Of a DNA stretch of 64,000 nucleotides, positions 1-8,455 are shown in pieces. Below the pieces are notes generated by a model that did not search any database, was not told where the DNA came from, and saw nothing but the letters and a program-made list of their open reading frames with translations. Position 1 is the stretch's first letter, and each line of letters opens with the position of its first letter. A program made the translations under genes and the position numbers. Origin of the DNA: Evansella halocellulosilytica (GTDB taxonomy: Bacteria > Bacillota > Bacilli > Bacillales > Salisediminibacteriaceae); assembly GCF_002335745.1 (NCBI RefSeq), contig NZ_NIST01000001.1, forward strand, positions 4,464,883 through 4,528,882. The letters are read 5' to 3'.

Positions 1-135
1 ACGTGTATTCTTCGGCAAAATTCTCCACATTTTTAAACTCACAATATTACTTTTATTTTCCTAGTTTTTTTATCGAATTTCAAGTCTTTCTGTAATATTT
101 GTTTTATTTGGGCAAAAACTCATTTCCACTTTGAG

Positions 136-180
136 TTAAAAAAGTGTCTGAAGAGCAACATTTCGCTTCTCCAGACACTC
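136..180 (-). terminator. Intrinsic terminator of ptsHI
   Basis: Read on the minus strand, an AGTGTCTG/CAGACACT stem with a GC-containing upper part is followed by a run of six T. It lies just downstream of the ptsI stop codon and closes the operon. Confidence 0.8.
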
Positions 181-184
181 ATAT

Positions 185-1903
185 TTATTTTATGAACATT
201 TCTTCAACATATTGCTTGACTTCTTCTGCCGTATTCATAGTTAACGCTTTTTCCGCTGCAGCTTTTGTTTCTTCTTTCGTTAATTTTGAAATTTGACTGC
301 GCGCAGGTAAAACAGAAGTTGCACTCATGGAGAACTCGTCTAAACCGAGACCGAGTAACAATGGAATCGCGATTTCATCGCCTGCCATTTCTCCGCACAT
401 CCCTGTCCATTTTCCTTCTGCGTGTGAAGCATCAATAACCATTTTTACTAGATTTAAGATCGCTGGATTGTACGGTTGATACAAGTAAGACACTTGTTCA
501 TTCATACGATCTGCTGCCATTGTATATTGAATCAAATCGTTCGTACCGATGCTGAAAAAGTCAACTTCTTTTGCAAATTGTTTTGCCATAACTGCGGTTG
601 ATGGTATTTCAACCATGATTCCTACTTCGATGTCATCACTTACTTTAACCTCTTGAGCAACAAGCTTTTCTTTTTCTTCTTCAAGAATTGCTTTTGCTTG
701 TCGGAATTCATCGAGAGTCGCAATCATCGGGAACATAATTTTTAAATTCCCATATGAACTCGCTCTTAGTAAAGCACGAAGCTGTGTACGGAACATGTCA
801 TCCTTCTCTAAGCAAAGGCGAATCGCTCGGAACCCTAAAAATGGATTCATCTCTTCCGGTAAATCTAAGTAAGGCAGTTCTTTATCTCCACCAATATCGA
901 GCGTTCTTATGACGACAGGCTTTCCGTCCATTTCTTCTATTACTTTTTTATAAGCTTCGTACTGCTCATCTTCTGTCGGGAAGTCATCACGTCCCATATA
1001 AAGAAATTCAGTTCGATATAGACCGACGCCTTCAGCACCATTATTTTTCATACCATCAAGGTCATTTGGTGTACCAATATTAGCAACGAGCTCGACATGT
1101 TCGCCATCTTTCGTTTTCGTAGGTTCATGAACAAGCTTTGCCCATTCCTTCTTTTGCTCTTCATATTGATTTTGTTTCTCACGGTAAGCTGCTAATTCAT
1201 CTTCAGATGGATCGATCAATACAGCCCCTTCAAGGCCATCTACAATGACGATCACATCTTTAATGATATCATCCGTTACTGTTTTCGTCCCAACTACTGC
1301 TGGAATTTCCATTGAACGTGCCATAATTGCTGAGTGAGACGTACGTCCCCCGATGTTTGTCACGAACCCTTTCACAAACTGCTTGTTTAATTGTGCAGTG
1401 TCTGATGGTGTTAAGTCGTCTGCGATGATTACAACCTCTTCATCAATCTCTGTTAAAGTTGGAATCGGTTTCCCAAGCACGTGAGCTAATACACGAGTCG
1501 AAACGTCGCGAATATCTGCCGCGCGTTCTTTCATGTAATCATTGTCCATTGATTCGAACATCGTTACAAATTGATCAGCTACTTCTTTCAATGCAAAAGA
1601 TGCATTGATGTTCTCATCCTTTACTTTGTTACGAATCGTATCAACAAATTCCGGATCACTTAGAACGAGTAAATGTGCTGAGAAAATTTCTGCATGCTCG
1701 TCTCCCAAATCTCGCTTTGTTTTTTCTTTGATTTTCTCCAGCTCGCTTTTTGACGTTTCAAGCGCGTCATCAAAAGCTTGAATTTCTTGATCGGTATTTA
1801 CATTCGACTGTTTTTCTACCGTTAAGTCTGGCATCTCCAAAGAGAATGCTTTTCCGATCGCAATTCCTGCTGAAGCTGCAATCCCAGTTAACGTTTGTGA
1901 CAT
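185..1903 (-). CDS. ptsI: PTS enzyme I (phosphoenolpyruvate-protein phosphotransferase)
   Basis: Cytosolic enzyme that takes phosphate from phosphoenolpyruvate and passes it to HPr, starting all PTS sugar uptake. The 572-residue length is normal for the family. The phosphorylated histidine lies in [12 protein letters not shown] (H190). The C-terminal PEP-binding TIM barrel shows the [16 protein letters not shown] signature near 451-466, and the active-site cysteine is in [10 protein letters not shown] (C503). The ATG overlaps the TAA of ptsH as TAATG, so the two genes are translationally coupled. An intrinsic terminator follows the stop. Identity is certain from motifs and from pairing with ptsH. 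Confidence 0.98.
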   Translation of the reverse strand: MSQTLTGIAASAGIAIGKAFSLEMPDLTVEKQSNVNTDQEIQAFDDALETSKSELEKIKEKTKRDLGDEHAEIFSAHLLVLSDPEFVDTIRNKVKDENINASFALKEVADQFVTMFESMDNDYMKERAADIRDVSTRVLAHVLGKPIPTLTEIDEEVVIIADDLTPSDTAQLNKQFVKGFVTNIGGRTSHSAIMARSMEIPAVVGTKTVTDDIIKDVIVIVDGLEGAVLIDPSEDELAAYREKQNQYEEQKKEWAKLVHEPTKTKDGEHVELVANIGTPNDLDGMKNNGAEGVGLYRTEFLYMGRDDFPTEDEQYEAYKKVIEEMDGKPVVIRTLDIGGDKELPYLDLPEEMNPFLGFRAIRLCLEKDDMFRTQLRALLRASSYGNLKIMFPMIATLDEFRQAKAILEEEKEKLVAQEVKVSDDIEVGIMVEIPSTAVMAKQFAKEVDFFSIGTNDLIQYTMAADRMNEQVSYLYQPYNPAILNLVKMVIDASHAEGKWTGMCGEMAGDEIAIPLLLGLGLDEFSMSATSVLPARSQISKLTKEETKAAAEKALTMNTAEEVKQYVEEMFIK

Positions 1904-2166
1904 TACTCAGATAAACCTTCTTTCATGACTTCTTCAATTCCTTGCAATGCATCATTTTCATCTGGACCTTCAGCTTTTACTGTTACGTCCGCACCTTTAC
2001 CAACACCTAAAGACATAACCCCCATGATTGACTTTAAGTTTACTGATTTTCCGTTATACTCAAGTGTGATTTCTGATTCATATTGTCCCGCCTTGTTTAC
2101 TAGCTGTGTAGCTGGTCGTGCGTGGATTCCTGTTTCTGCTGTGATTGTAAATGTTTTTTCTGCCAT
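1903..2166 (-). CDS. ptsH: Phosphocarrier protein HPr
   Basis: Small cytosolic phosphocarrier of 87 residues. H15 in GIHARPAT receives phosphate from enzyme I and passes it to sugar-specific EII proteins. S46 in the [10 protein letters not shown] stretch is the HPr-kinase site, so HPr-Ser-P can act as CcpA corepressor in Firmicutes. I chose the ATG at 2166 because AAGGAGTG lies at proper spacing in front of it; a longer frame upstream has no ribosome site and no homology. The gene heads a two-gene operon with ptsI. Upstream lies a GlcT-type antiterminator and terminator, which probably controls expression. Confidence 0.98.
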   Translation of the reverse strand: MAEKTFTITAETGIHARPATQLVNKAGQYESEITLEYNGKSVNLKSIMGVMSLGVGKGADVTVKAEGPDENDALQGIEEVMKEGLSE

Positions 2167-2288
2167 GTGTAAACACTCCTTCATATAATATCTTTTTTTC
2201 ATTTGCGAGTGATCGTTTTTTAAACACTAAACCTATTACGTATTATTACCCACTTTTTATGTTTTTCACGCGAATAGACTTGTTTTAT

Positions 2289-2375
2289 ATAAACAAAAAA
2301 GACATGAGTAAAAGTTGTATATGAACGTAAATATCATTTCCAAAAAACATTCATACACACCCTTCTACTCATGCC
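2289..2375 (-). terminator. Long terminator hairpin between glcT and ptsH (GlcT-controlled)
   Basis: On the minus strand a roughly 27-bp imperfect stem (GGCATGAGTAGAAGGG... pairing with ...CTTTTACTCATGTC) ends in TTTTTTG. Its 5' arm overlaps the 3' half of a RAT motif, the arrangement used by GlcT/LicT antitermination: antiterminator and terminator are mutually exclusive. It separates glcT from ptsHI. Confidence 0.8.
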
Positions 2376-2395
2376 TGATCTCGTCAGTAACACGT
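2367..2395 (-). promoter_or_regulatory. RAT (ribonucleic antiterminator) for GlcT
   Basis: The 29-nt minus-strand segment contains GTTACTGA, a five-base loop, then TCAGGCAT. This is the recognisable BglG/LicT/GlcT-family RAT pattern (GTTACTG ... CAGGCA), closest to what I recall of the B. subtilis ptsG target. Its last bases are shared with the 5' arm of the following terminator. It lies directly after glcT and before ptsHI, so GlcT probably allows read-through into ptsHI. Confidence 0.8.
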
Positions 2396-2406
2396 AAAAA
2401 TGAGTG

Positions 2407-3243
2407 CTAATCTTCTATTAATCGATGTAAATAAATCGTGATGTTCATCGTTTCAATTTGTGAAATCGACTGATGTGTTGCTTTTTCGATCATTCGCATT
2501 ATGTTTCGAGCAACATTATAGCACACATCTGTCTCTTCCTTCAACAATTGAATCAATTTTTTTTCATATTTTAAGTCACTGGATAAACTGCGGTCGATCA
2601 CTTCTTTTAAATAATGAATGAGCCGCTGGAAATGAACACTCTCTTTATTAAAGGACTGACCTAATTTTTCTTCGGCATATAAAATGGCACGCGAAATTAA
2701 TTCAGATTTTTTATTAAAAGGCGAATATGGCTGTTCACCAATAGCACTTTGTACGTGAAGCGTAATAAAGCCTACTTCGGCTTCTGGCAGCAAAACGCCT
2801 GTTTTCTTGTGTATAAACTCGACAACTTCTTTAGCGATGTTGTACGTGTCGAAATAAAGCCACTTTGTTTCAGTAAGGAATGGATTTTGAATTTCAGTTC
2901 CATCATTCGTTCGCTGTATCGCTAAAATAAGGTGCTGTGTTAGCGCATAATGGATTCGTTCGTGAAGTTCCACGCCAGTCCATTCGTGAATCTTCTCAAT
3001 CGCTTCATGAATAATTAAAATGATATCTCCGCCTTCATTTGAAAGGAGCCTTTTGTATTTTTCCTGCTCTTCTTCATCAGCAAGAACGAAGATTTTGTCA
3101 TAACCTGTTTCTTGAAGCTCATCACCAAACTTTTTGCCAAAACCGATCCCTTTTCCAATTAAAATGACTTCAGAATTGTTGGCATCCCTTGCAATGACGA
3201 CATTATTGTTTAACGCTTTATGAACTGTATAGGGTGCATTCAT
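2407..3243 (-). CDS. glcT: PtsGHI operon transcriptional antiterminator GlcT
   Basis: RNA-binding antiterminator of the BglG/SacY family, 278 residues. An N-terminal CAT RNA-binding domain (about 1-60) is followed by two PTS regulation domains (about 65-170 and 175-278) with conserved histidines, for example in HERIHYALTQHL, ITLHVQSA and HFQRLIHYL. In B. subtilis GlcT prevents termination in the ptsG leader when glucose is present. Here ptsG is absent from this position, and the only nearby target is the RAT and terminator between glcT and ptsH. Start ATG at 3243 follows AGGAAGGGAAC. Assignment to GlcT rather than another LicT-like paralogue rests on the RAT type and the ptsHI neighbourhood. 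Confidence 0.92.
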   Translation of the reverse strand: MNAPYTVHKALNNNVVIARDANNSEVILIGKGIGFGKKFGDELQETGYDKIFVLADEEEQEKYKRLLSNEGGDIILIIHEAIEKIHEWTGVELHERIHYALTQHLILAIQRTNDGTEIQNPFLTETKWLYFDTYNIAKEVVEFIHKKTGVLLPEAEVGFITLHVQSAIGEQPYSPFNKKSELISRAILYAEEKLGQSFNKESVHFQRLIHYLKEVIDRSLSSDLKYEKKLIQLLKEETDVCYNVARNIMRMIEKATHQSISQIETMNITIYLHRLIED

Positions 3244-3332
3244 AGGTCAGTTCCCTTCCTCAAGTAATCACTCATATTCATCATAGCGATTCGACAATAT
3301 TCTCGTCAAGGAAGTAGCCTAAATATACTGGA

Positions 3333-3361
3333 CAAAAACCGGCTTCAGTTAAGAAGCCGGC
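3333..3361 (-). terminator. Intrinsic terminator of gerE
   Basis: A perfect 8-bp CCGGCTTC/GAAGCCGG stem is followed on the minus strand by TTTTTG, immediately after the gerE stop. Confidence 0.85.
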
Positions 3362-3366
3362 CAACA

Positions 3367-3591
3367 TCAGATTTTCAGTTCACCTAATCGAACCAATTCG
3401 ATTACAGCCTGTGAGCGCCCCTTTACCCCAAGCTTTTGCATCGTATTGGAAATATGATTACGAACAGTCTTTTCACTGATGAAAAGTTGTGCTGCAATTT
3501 CTTTTGTTGTCTTGTCCTGCACAAGTAACTCAAACACTTCCCGTTCTCGCTTCGTTAAAAGCGGCTTTGGTCGGAACTCGTGTTCTTTCAA
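3367..3591 (-). CDS. gerE: Spore germination/coat regulator GerE
   Basis: Late mother-cell transcription factor of the LuxR/FixJ helix-turn-helix family, which in Bacillus regulates spore coat genes in sigma-K cells. It is a stand-alone DNA-binding domain with the [12 protein letters not shown] and [11 protein letters not shown] helices. I placed the start at TTG 3591, giving 74 residues as in B. subtilis GerE. AAAGGGTG sits 8 nt before it, whereas the ATG at 3612 has no ribosome site. A plausible sigma-K promoter lies upstream at 3664-3691. Confidence 0.93.
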   Translation of the reverse strand: MKEHEFRPKPLLTKREREVFELLVQDKTTKEIAAQLFISEKTVRNHISNTMQKLGVKGRSQAVIELVRLGELKI

Positions 3592-3663
3592 TAGTTTCAC
3601 CCTTTCTTGCATGGGCCTGGAACGTCCGAAGATGCATGTAGTCAGCTAGTATTTAGTCATCAT

Positions 3664-3691
3664 TATCTTATGTAGTATAACGAAACTGCGT
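3664..3691 (-). promoter_or_regulatory. Candidate sigma-K promoter of gerE
   Basis: On the minus strand CATAAGATA (consensus CATA-N3-TA) is preceded at 17 nt by AC, the short -35 element of sigma-K promoters. It lies about 75 nt upstream of the gerE start. In B. subtilis gerE is transcribed by sigma-K, so site and gene agree. Confidence 0.6.
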
Positions 3692-3811
3692 GACATTTCC
3701 GGACTAGACATTCGATGTTTTTTTCTATCTTATCCCCTTCATATTCAACGTCTGTTTTGTGTTAAAATAAAAATAACTGAATTTATAAATAACAATTTGG
3801 AGGGGAAAATT

Positions 3812-3991
3812 ATGATGGATAACGGAGGCAATCAACATTGACAAGTCGAAAGAAGAGATCCTGACTTTGAAAATGTAAAGTTGCGGCAAGACAAGCAGAA
3901 TATGAAGAAATCATTAAGACATTCTGCTTTCATCTCCTTATTATGTATAATTGTCATTATCACTTTTTTATGGATGTTTATTTTAAGATAA
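3812..3991 (+). pseudogene. Small membrane-protein gene interrupted by an in-frame TGA
   Basis: TGGAGGGG at 3798-3805 precedes ATGATG. The frame reads MMDNGGNQH, then a TGA at 3839-3841, then a further 49 residues in the same frame. These are a charged start (QVERRDPDFENVKLRQDKQN) and a single hydrophobic segment ending with a TAA at 3989-3991. The ribosome site, the continuous frame and the membrane segment suggest one 59-residue gene with a nonsense codon. No family is recognised. A sequencing error, a true pseudogene or read-through are all possible. Confidence 0.45.
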
Positions 3992-4021
3992 GACATCGGA
4001 GATAATGATTAATCCTATATT

Positions 4022-4153
4022 AACACTTTCCATCGTATGCATTTAAATAGCGGTGCTAAAAAAAGAATGATCAATACCCATATCAAATTTTTGTTTCGAA
4101 AACTTCATTTTTTCCTCTGAATCTAATATTCTCAATCTTTCCTATGCACACTA
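4022..4153. other. Non-coding gap
   Basis: This spacer is low in GC. I see no gene, hairpin or repeat in it. Confidence 0.5.
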
Positions 4154-4312
4154 CTACCTTTTTTCTACGATCAGCAATAAAAATGTTGCAACTGGACCTA
4201 AAACTAACGATAATAAAAACCAGTTTAACCCTGTTCTGTTTTTTCCTTGAGCGATCCCTGCATTAATGAGTGCTAGCGTTCCCCAACCGACAAAATATGG
4301 TCCTTCCATCAT
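4154..4312 (-). CDS. Small hydrophobic protein of unknown function
   Basis: A 52-residue minus-strand frame starting ATG ATG behind AGAGGTGATCA. The product starts MMEGPYFVGWGTLAL and has two membrane segments (about 5-22 and 31-48) joined by a short AQGKNRTGLNW loop rich in polar residues. The good ribosome site, sensible composition and glycine-rich loop argue for a real gene. Similar short two-helix proteins occur in Bacillaceae, but I cannot name a function. It lies between gerE and ysmA, on the same strand as both. Confidence 0.6.
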   Translation of the reverse strand: MMEGPYFVGWGTLALINAGIAQGKNRTGLNWFLLSLVLGPVATFLLLIVEKR

Positions 4313-4436
4313 TGATCACCTCTGAAATTAAAATTAGAACGTACCAACACAAATATTAACATATATTTCCTCAAAACAGTTCGAAAATTTAAAACAAAAA
4401 AAGCATAGGAATCTCCCATGCCCTTAGATTACAACT

Positions 4437-4889
4437 TCATTTTGCATTTTCTAAAAATTGTTTTTCTCTCGTACTCCATGGAGATGGCTTACCAGTGTCC
4501 CTTGCAACTTGAACCATTTTTCCCCTGCCAGTCATACACGCTTCCCCTTTTTCATTCACGACTAAATAATGAAGGTCGACAGATGAATTCCCGATGTGAG
4601 CAATTTTTACGCAAACGTCAAGCTTCTCATCAAAAAATACTTGTTTTAAGTAATCACAATGCAGATCTGCCGTAACCGGTATCGTTGTCCCACCATTAGA
4701 AAACCATTCCTGAGAAAGGCCTGTGTCTTTAAAAAAATTGATTCGTGCATGCTCAAAATAAACAAATGAAACGGTATTGTTCATATGACCAAATGCATCT
4801 GTTTCTGAGAAACGAACGGTAATCGGATAACGGTAACGAAATTCCTCTTGCCATGATTTAAAGTCTTCAATGTAAGCAGGTAAAGCCAA
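4437..4889 (-). CDS. ysmA: Acyl-CoA thioesterase (hotdog fold), YsmA-like
   Basis: A 150-residue hotdog-fold thioesterase of the 4HBT/YbgC type, expected to hydrolyse acyl-CoA. The catalytic-aspartate region is SETDAFGHMNN, followed by the helix YFEHARINFF. I chose TTG at 4889 because AGAGAGGTG lies 7 nt upstream; the longer frame to 4943 has no ribosome site and would run through a FadR operator. The gene sits downstream of sdhB as in B. subtilis. The operator at 4924-4943 suggests control by fatty-acyl-CoA through FadR, which fits an acyl-CoA substrate. Confidence 0.85.
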   Translation of the reverse strand: MALPAYIEDFKSWQEEFRYRYPITVRFSETDAFGHMNNTVSFVYFEHARINFFKDTGLSQEWFSNGGTTIPVTADLHCDYLKQVFFDEKLDVCVKIAHIGNSSVDLHYLVVNEKGEACMTGRGKMVQVARDTGKPSPWSTREKQFLENAK

Positions 4890-4923
4890 TTTAATCACCT
4901 CTCTATTAATATTAGCAATCATA

Positions 4924-4943
4924 ATGAATGAATAATCATTCAA
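4924..4943 (-). promoter_or_regulatory. FadR operator upstream of the thioesterase gene
   Basis: The 20-bp palindrome TGAATGA-ATAA-TCATTCA with flanking A residues matches every position of the B. subtilis FadR (YsiA) consensus as I recall it (WTGAATGAMTANTCATTCAW). It lies 35 nt upstream of the TTG start. FadR represses until long-chain acyl-CoA binds, so this ties the thioesterase to the fatty-acid regulon encoded about 18 kb away. Confidence 0.8.
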
Positions 4944-4954
4944 TTAATAATTGA

Positions 4955-4984
4955 GCGAAAAGGGACTTTCCCGTCCCTTTTCAA
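4955..4984 (-). terminator. Terminator after sdhB
   Basis: A 9-bp AAAAGGGAC/GTCCCTTTT stem with a six-base loop lies between the sdhB stop and the FadR box. Read on the minus strand the 3' arm supplies the T tract. Confidence 0.7.
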
Positions 4985-4993
4985 ATAATTGCT

Positions 4994-5758
4994 TTATACG
5001 TTTTGGTCACTACCAAAGAAATTTTTAAACGATTGAAGTGTTGTATCGCGGTTTAACGCTGCAATTGAAGTTGTTAAAGGAATCCCCTTTGGACAAGCTT
5101 GAACACAGTTCTGAGAGTTTCCACAGTTACTTAATCCGCCTTCTCCATCCATTAATGTTTCAAGACGCTCAGCTTTATGCATCGCACCTGTTGGATGTTG
5201 GTTAAATAGACGAACTTGTGACAAAGCTGCTGGCCCAATGAATTCAGATTTACTGTTTACATTTGGACAGGCTTCTAAACAAACACCGCAAGTCATACAT
5301 TTTGAAAGCTCATATGCCCATTGACGTTTCGCTTCAGGCATACGAGGACCTGGTCCAAGATCGTACGTTCCATCAATTGGCACCCACGCTTTTACTCGTT
5401 TTAATGAATCAAACATTCTGCTCCGATCAACGACTAAGTCACGTACAACTGGGAAAGTTCCCATAGGTTCTAAACGAATTGGCTGCTCGAGTTGATCAAC
5501 GAGTGCCGTACAGGACTGACGAGGTTTTCCGTTAATGACCATAGAACAGGCACCACAAACTTCTTCAAGGCAGCTCGCTTCCCAAGAAACGGCCGTCGTT
5601 TTTTCACCTTTTGCATTGACAGGATTACGGCGAATTTCCATTAAAGCCGAGATAACATTCATATTTTCTCGGTATGGAATTTTAAATTCCTCTGTATAAG
5701 AATCACTTTCCATATCTTTTTGGCGTTTAATAATTAAGCGAATGCTTTTTTCACTCAT
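4994..5758 (-). CDS. sdhB: Succinate dehydrogenase iron-sulfur subunit
   Basis: Iron-sulfur subunit of complex II, 254 residues, passing electrons from SdhA to the membrane menaquinone site. It shows the [2Fe-2S] ligands in CLEEVCGACSM, followed by the ferredoxin-like CMTCGVCLEACPN and CGNSQNCVQACPKG clusters for [4Fe-4S] and [3Fe-4S]. The ATG overlaps the sdhA TGA by 4 nt, giving coupled translation. It is the last gene of sdhCAB and is followed by a terminator. Confidence 0.97.
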   Translation of the reverse strand: MSEKSIRLIIKRQKDMESDSYTEEFKIPYRENMNVISALMEIRRNPVNAKGEKTTAVSWEASCLEEVCGACSMVINGKPRQSCTALVDQLEQPIRLEPMGTFPVVRDLVVDRSRMFDSLKRVKAWVPIDGTYDLGPGPRMPEAKRQWAYELSKCMTCGVCLEACPNVNSKSEFIGPAALSQVRLFNQHPTGAMHKAERLETLMDGEGGLSNCGNSQNCVQACPKGIPLTTSIAALNRDTTLQSFKNFFGSDQNV

Positions 5759-7527
5759 TTCTTTTCACCCGCCTTTTTCTTAGAAGTGTAGTCACGCTTA
5801 CGCGGCTCAATTAGAGACACGTCAACATCCTCATATTCAAACTCAGGCGCATTTGTCTCTGCATTGTATTTTGCTTTTGTTGTTTTCAACCACTCTTCAT
5901 CATTACGATCTGGGAACTCTGGTTTGTAATGAGCACCACGGCTTTCATTACGGTTGTAAGCTCCTTGCGTAATAACACGTGCAAGATTAAGCATTCCGCC
6001 AAGCTGACGGATAAATGCTGCACTTTGGTTACTCCATTTAGATGTGTCATCAATACTAATATTATTAAAGCGCTCCTGGAGCTCTTGCAGCTTTTCATCT
6101 GTTTGTAAAAGACGGTTATTTTCACGGACAACCGTGACGTTATCCGTCATCCAACTACCAAGTTCTTGATGAAGCTGGAAGGCATTTTCATTACCATCCA
6201 TCTTTAAGATATCATCAAACTGCTGCTGATCTTTTTGCACTTGCTCTTCATAAACGGATGAAGAAATATCTTCTGTCGTTTTTTCAAGTGCTTGAATGTA
6301 TTCAATCGCTTTTGGCCCCGCGACCATACCGCCGTAAATAGAAGATAATAATGAGTTCGCACCGAGTCTGTTCGCACCGTGAATCGAGTAATCAGCTTCA
6401 CCGGCTGCAAATAGACCAGGGATGTTTGTCATTTGGTTGTAATCTACCCAAATACCACCCATCGAGTAGTGAACAGCTGGAAAAATTTTCATCGGAACTT
6501 TACGCGGATCATCTCCCATAAACTTCTCGTAAATTTCCATAATTCCACCTAGCTTGACATCAAGCTCTTTCGGATCTTTATGAGATAGATCAAGGTAAAC
6601 CATGTTTTCACCGTTAATTCCACGTTTTAAATCGACACAGACGTGGAAAATTTCTCGTGTTGCAATATCACGTGGTACGAGGTTTCCATACGCAGGATAT
6701 TTTTCCTCTAAGAAGTACCAAGGCTTTCCATTTTCATCGTAGGTCCATACTCGTCCGCCTTCACCACGAGCTGATTCACTCATGAGTCGCAGTTTATCGT
6801 CTCCAGGAATCGCTGTTGGATGAATCTGAATAAACTCTCCATTCGCATAATACGCACCTTGCTCATATACAGATGCAGCCGCATACCCAGTATTGATCAT
6901 TGAATTCGTTGACTTACCGAAAATGATTCCAGGTCCGCCTGTTGCCATAATGACAGCATCCGCTTTAAAAGAATGGATTTCTGAAGTACTTAATTCTTGT
7001 GCGGTAATTCCACGACAAGTTCCTTCATCATCAAGTACAGCTTTTAAGAATTCCCATCCTTCATATTTCTTTACTAATCCGCTCACTTCATGACGACGGA
7101 CTTGCTCATCTAATGCATAAAGTAATTGCTGTCCTGTTGTGGCACCAGCAAATGCGGTTCGGTGATGCTGTGTGCCACCGAATCGTCTAAGTGCTAACAG
7201 CCCTTCAGGTGTACGGTTGAACATAACACCCATTCGATCCATTAAATGAATAATTCCAGGTGCTGCATCACACATCGCTTTAACTGGAGGTTGGTTTGCT
7301 AAGAAGTCCCCTCCATAAACAGAGTCATCAAAGTGCTCCCAAGTGGAGTCACCTTCACCCATTGTATTTAACGCCCCATTAATTCCACCCTGTGCACAGA
7401 CGGAGTGAGATCGTTTAACTGGAACAACTGAAAATAAATCTACTTGAACGCCTGCTTCGGCTGCTTTAATCGTCGCCATTAGGCCAGCAAGGCCACCACC
7501 GACAACGATAACTTTACCCTTACTCAT
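5755..7527 (-). CDS. sdhA: Succinate dehydrogenase flavoprotein subunit
   Basis: Catalytic subunit of succinate:menaquinone oxidoreductase, 590 residues, on the cytosolic face of the membrane. The N-terminal FAD site is GGGLAGLMA. H41 in KRSHSVCAQGGI is the expected covalent FAD histidine. The substrate region carries HPTAIPG and SESARGEGGR. AGAAGGAGTG precedes the ATG. Gene order C-A-B with a 4-nt overlap to sdhB and 22 nt to sdhC is typical of Bacillus. Confidence 0.98.
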   Translation of the reverse strand: MSKGKVIVVGGGLAGLMATIKAAEAGVQVDLFSVVPVKRSHSVCAQGGINGALNTMGEGDSTWEHFDDSVYGGDFLANQPPVKAMCDAAPGIIHLMDRMGVMFNRTPEGLLALRRFGGTQHHRTAFAGATTGQQLLYALDEQVRRHEVSGLVKKYEGWEFLKAVLDDEGTCRGITAQELSTSEIHSFKADAVIMATGGPGIIFGKSTNSMINTGYAAASVYEQGAYYANGEFIQIHPTAIPGDDKLRLMSESARGEGGRVWTYDENGKPWYFLEEKYPAYGNLVPRDIATREIFHVCVDLKRGINGENMVYLDLSHKDPKELDVKLGGIMEIYEKFMGDDPRKVPMKIFPAVHYSMGGIWVDYNQMTNIPGLFAAGEADYSIHGANRLGANSLLSSIYGGMVAGPKAIEYIQALEKTTEDISSSVYEEQVQKDQQQFDDILKMDGNENAFQLHQELGSWMTDNVTVVRENNRLLQTDEKLQELQERFNNISIDDTSKWSNQSAAFIRQLGGMLNLARVITQGAYNRNESRGAHYKPEFPDRNDEEWLKTTKAKYNAETNAPEFEYEDVDVSLIEPRKRDYTSKKKAGEKK

Positions 7528-7549
7528 TCAAAACACTCCTTCTCTTGGA

Positions 7550-8158
7550 CTACACAAATGCTAAGATTGAAAGAATTCCTAACCCTGTCATTGCAACGAA
7601 TATACCCATTGTTACGTATGTAGCAATGTGTTGGGATTTTGGTGAAACGGTAATCCCCCATGTAACAGCAAAAGACCACAGTCCATTAGCAAAGTGGAAT
7701 GTTGCTGATGTAATCCCAATAATATAAGCAGTTAATGCTATTGGATTACTAACGATATCAGCCACCATCTGGTAATTCACTTCTTGTCCCAACATGGAAG
7801 CAATACGTGTATCCCAAACGTGCCAAGATATGAAGATTATTGTTATGACCCCTGTTACTCGTTGTAAGCGGAACATCCAGTTACGGAAATAGCTGTATGT
7901 ATTCGTATTATGTTTCGCTTGAAAGGCAATGTACAAGCCATAAATTGCATGGAAAATAATAGGTAGGAAAATAAAGAATATTTCCAAAAAATAACGGAAC
8001 GGTAGATTTTCCATAAAATGTACAGCTGAGTTATACGTTTCCTCACCGCGCATTGCAAATGAATTGACAAATAAGTGAAGGACTAGGTACCCACCGATGG
8101 GAATAACGCCAAGTAAAGAATGTAATCTGCGGTACATAAATTCACGATTCGTGGACAT
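7550..8158 (-). CDS. sdhC: Succinate dehydrogenase cytochrome b558 subunit
   Basis: Membrane anchor of complex II, 202 residues, with five predicted hydrophobic helices and the histidines expected for two haem groups (for example VLHLF, FHAIYGLY, ISWHVWD, FHFANG). This single-anchor diheme form is the Bacillus type. AGGGGGAGAG precedes the ATG at 8158. It is the first gene of the operon; a 600-nt upstream region holds the probable promoter and an unusual palindrome. Confidence 0.96.
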   Translation of the reverse strand: MSTNREFMYRRLHSLLGVIPIGGYLVLHLFVNSFAMRGEETYNSAVHFMENLPFRYFLEIFFIFLPIIFHAIYGLYIAFQAKHNTNTYSYFRNWMFRLQRVTGVITIIFISWHVWDTRIASMLGQEVNYQMVADIVSNPIALTAYIIGITSATFHFANGLWSFAVTWGITVSPKSQHIATYVTMGIFVAMTGLGILSILAFV

Positions 8159-8278
8159 GAAACTCTCCCCCTGTGTTCATTATTTTGCGATTGCATGTTG
8201 AAATGATCATGTCTCCTTCAACAAAACCTCCTTGATTTTCATGTAGCTTTTTCATCATGCTGTTGGATTAAAAAAAAG

Positions 8279-8311
8279 ATATTATTTTGCACAAATTTTG
8301 TACAAAATGTG
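8279..8311 (-). promoter_or_regulatory. Candidate sdhCAB promoter with overlapping palindrome
   Basis: On the minus strand a TAATAT -10-like box (8279-8284) follows a TTTGTA -35-like box at 16 nt. The -35 area lies inside the near-perfect palindrome CACAAATTTTGTACAAAATGTG (8290-8311; centre TTTTGTACAAAA). A regulator bound there would block the promoter. The regulator is not known; the motif is not a match to Rex or CcpA sites as I recall them. Confidence 0.4.
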
Positions 8312-8455
8312 ACATTTTCATTTTACTCCCACTCAGCACGACCGTCAAGAAAGCGGATTCAATCATTATTTTAGAAAACTAAGTTTATTTCCTGTAACAA
8401 TGAAAACTTAGTACTTCTCTTATACTTTTGCTTTGTTAAAGGTTATCCATTATTG

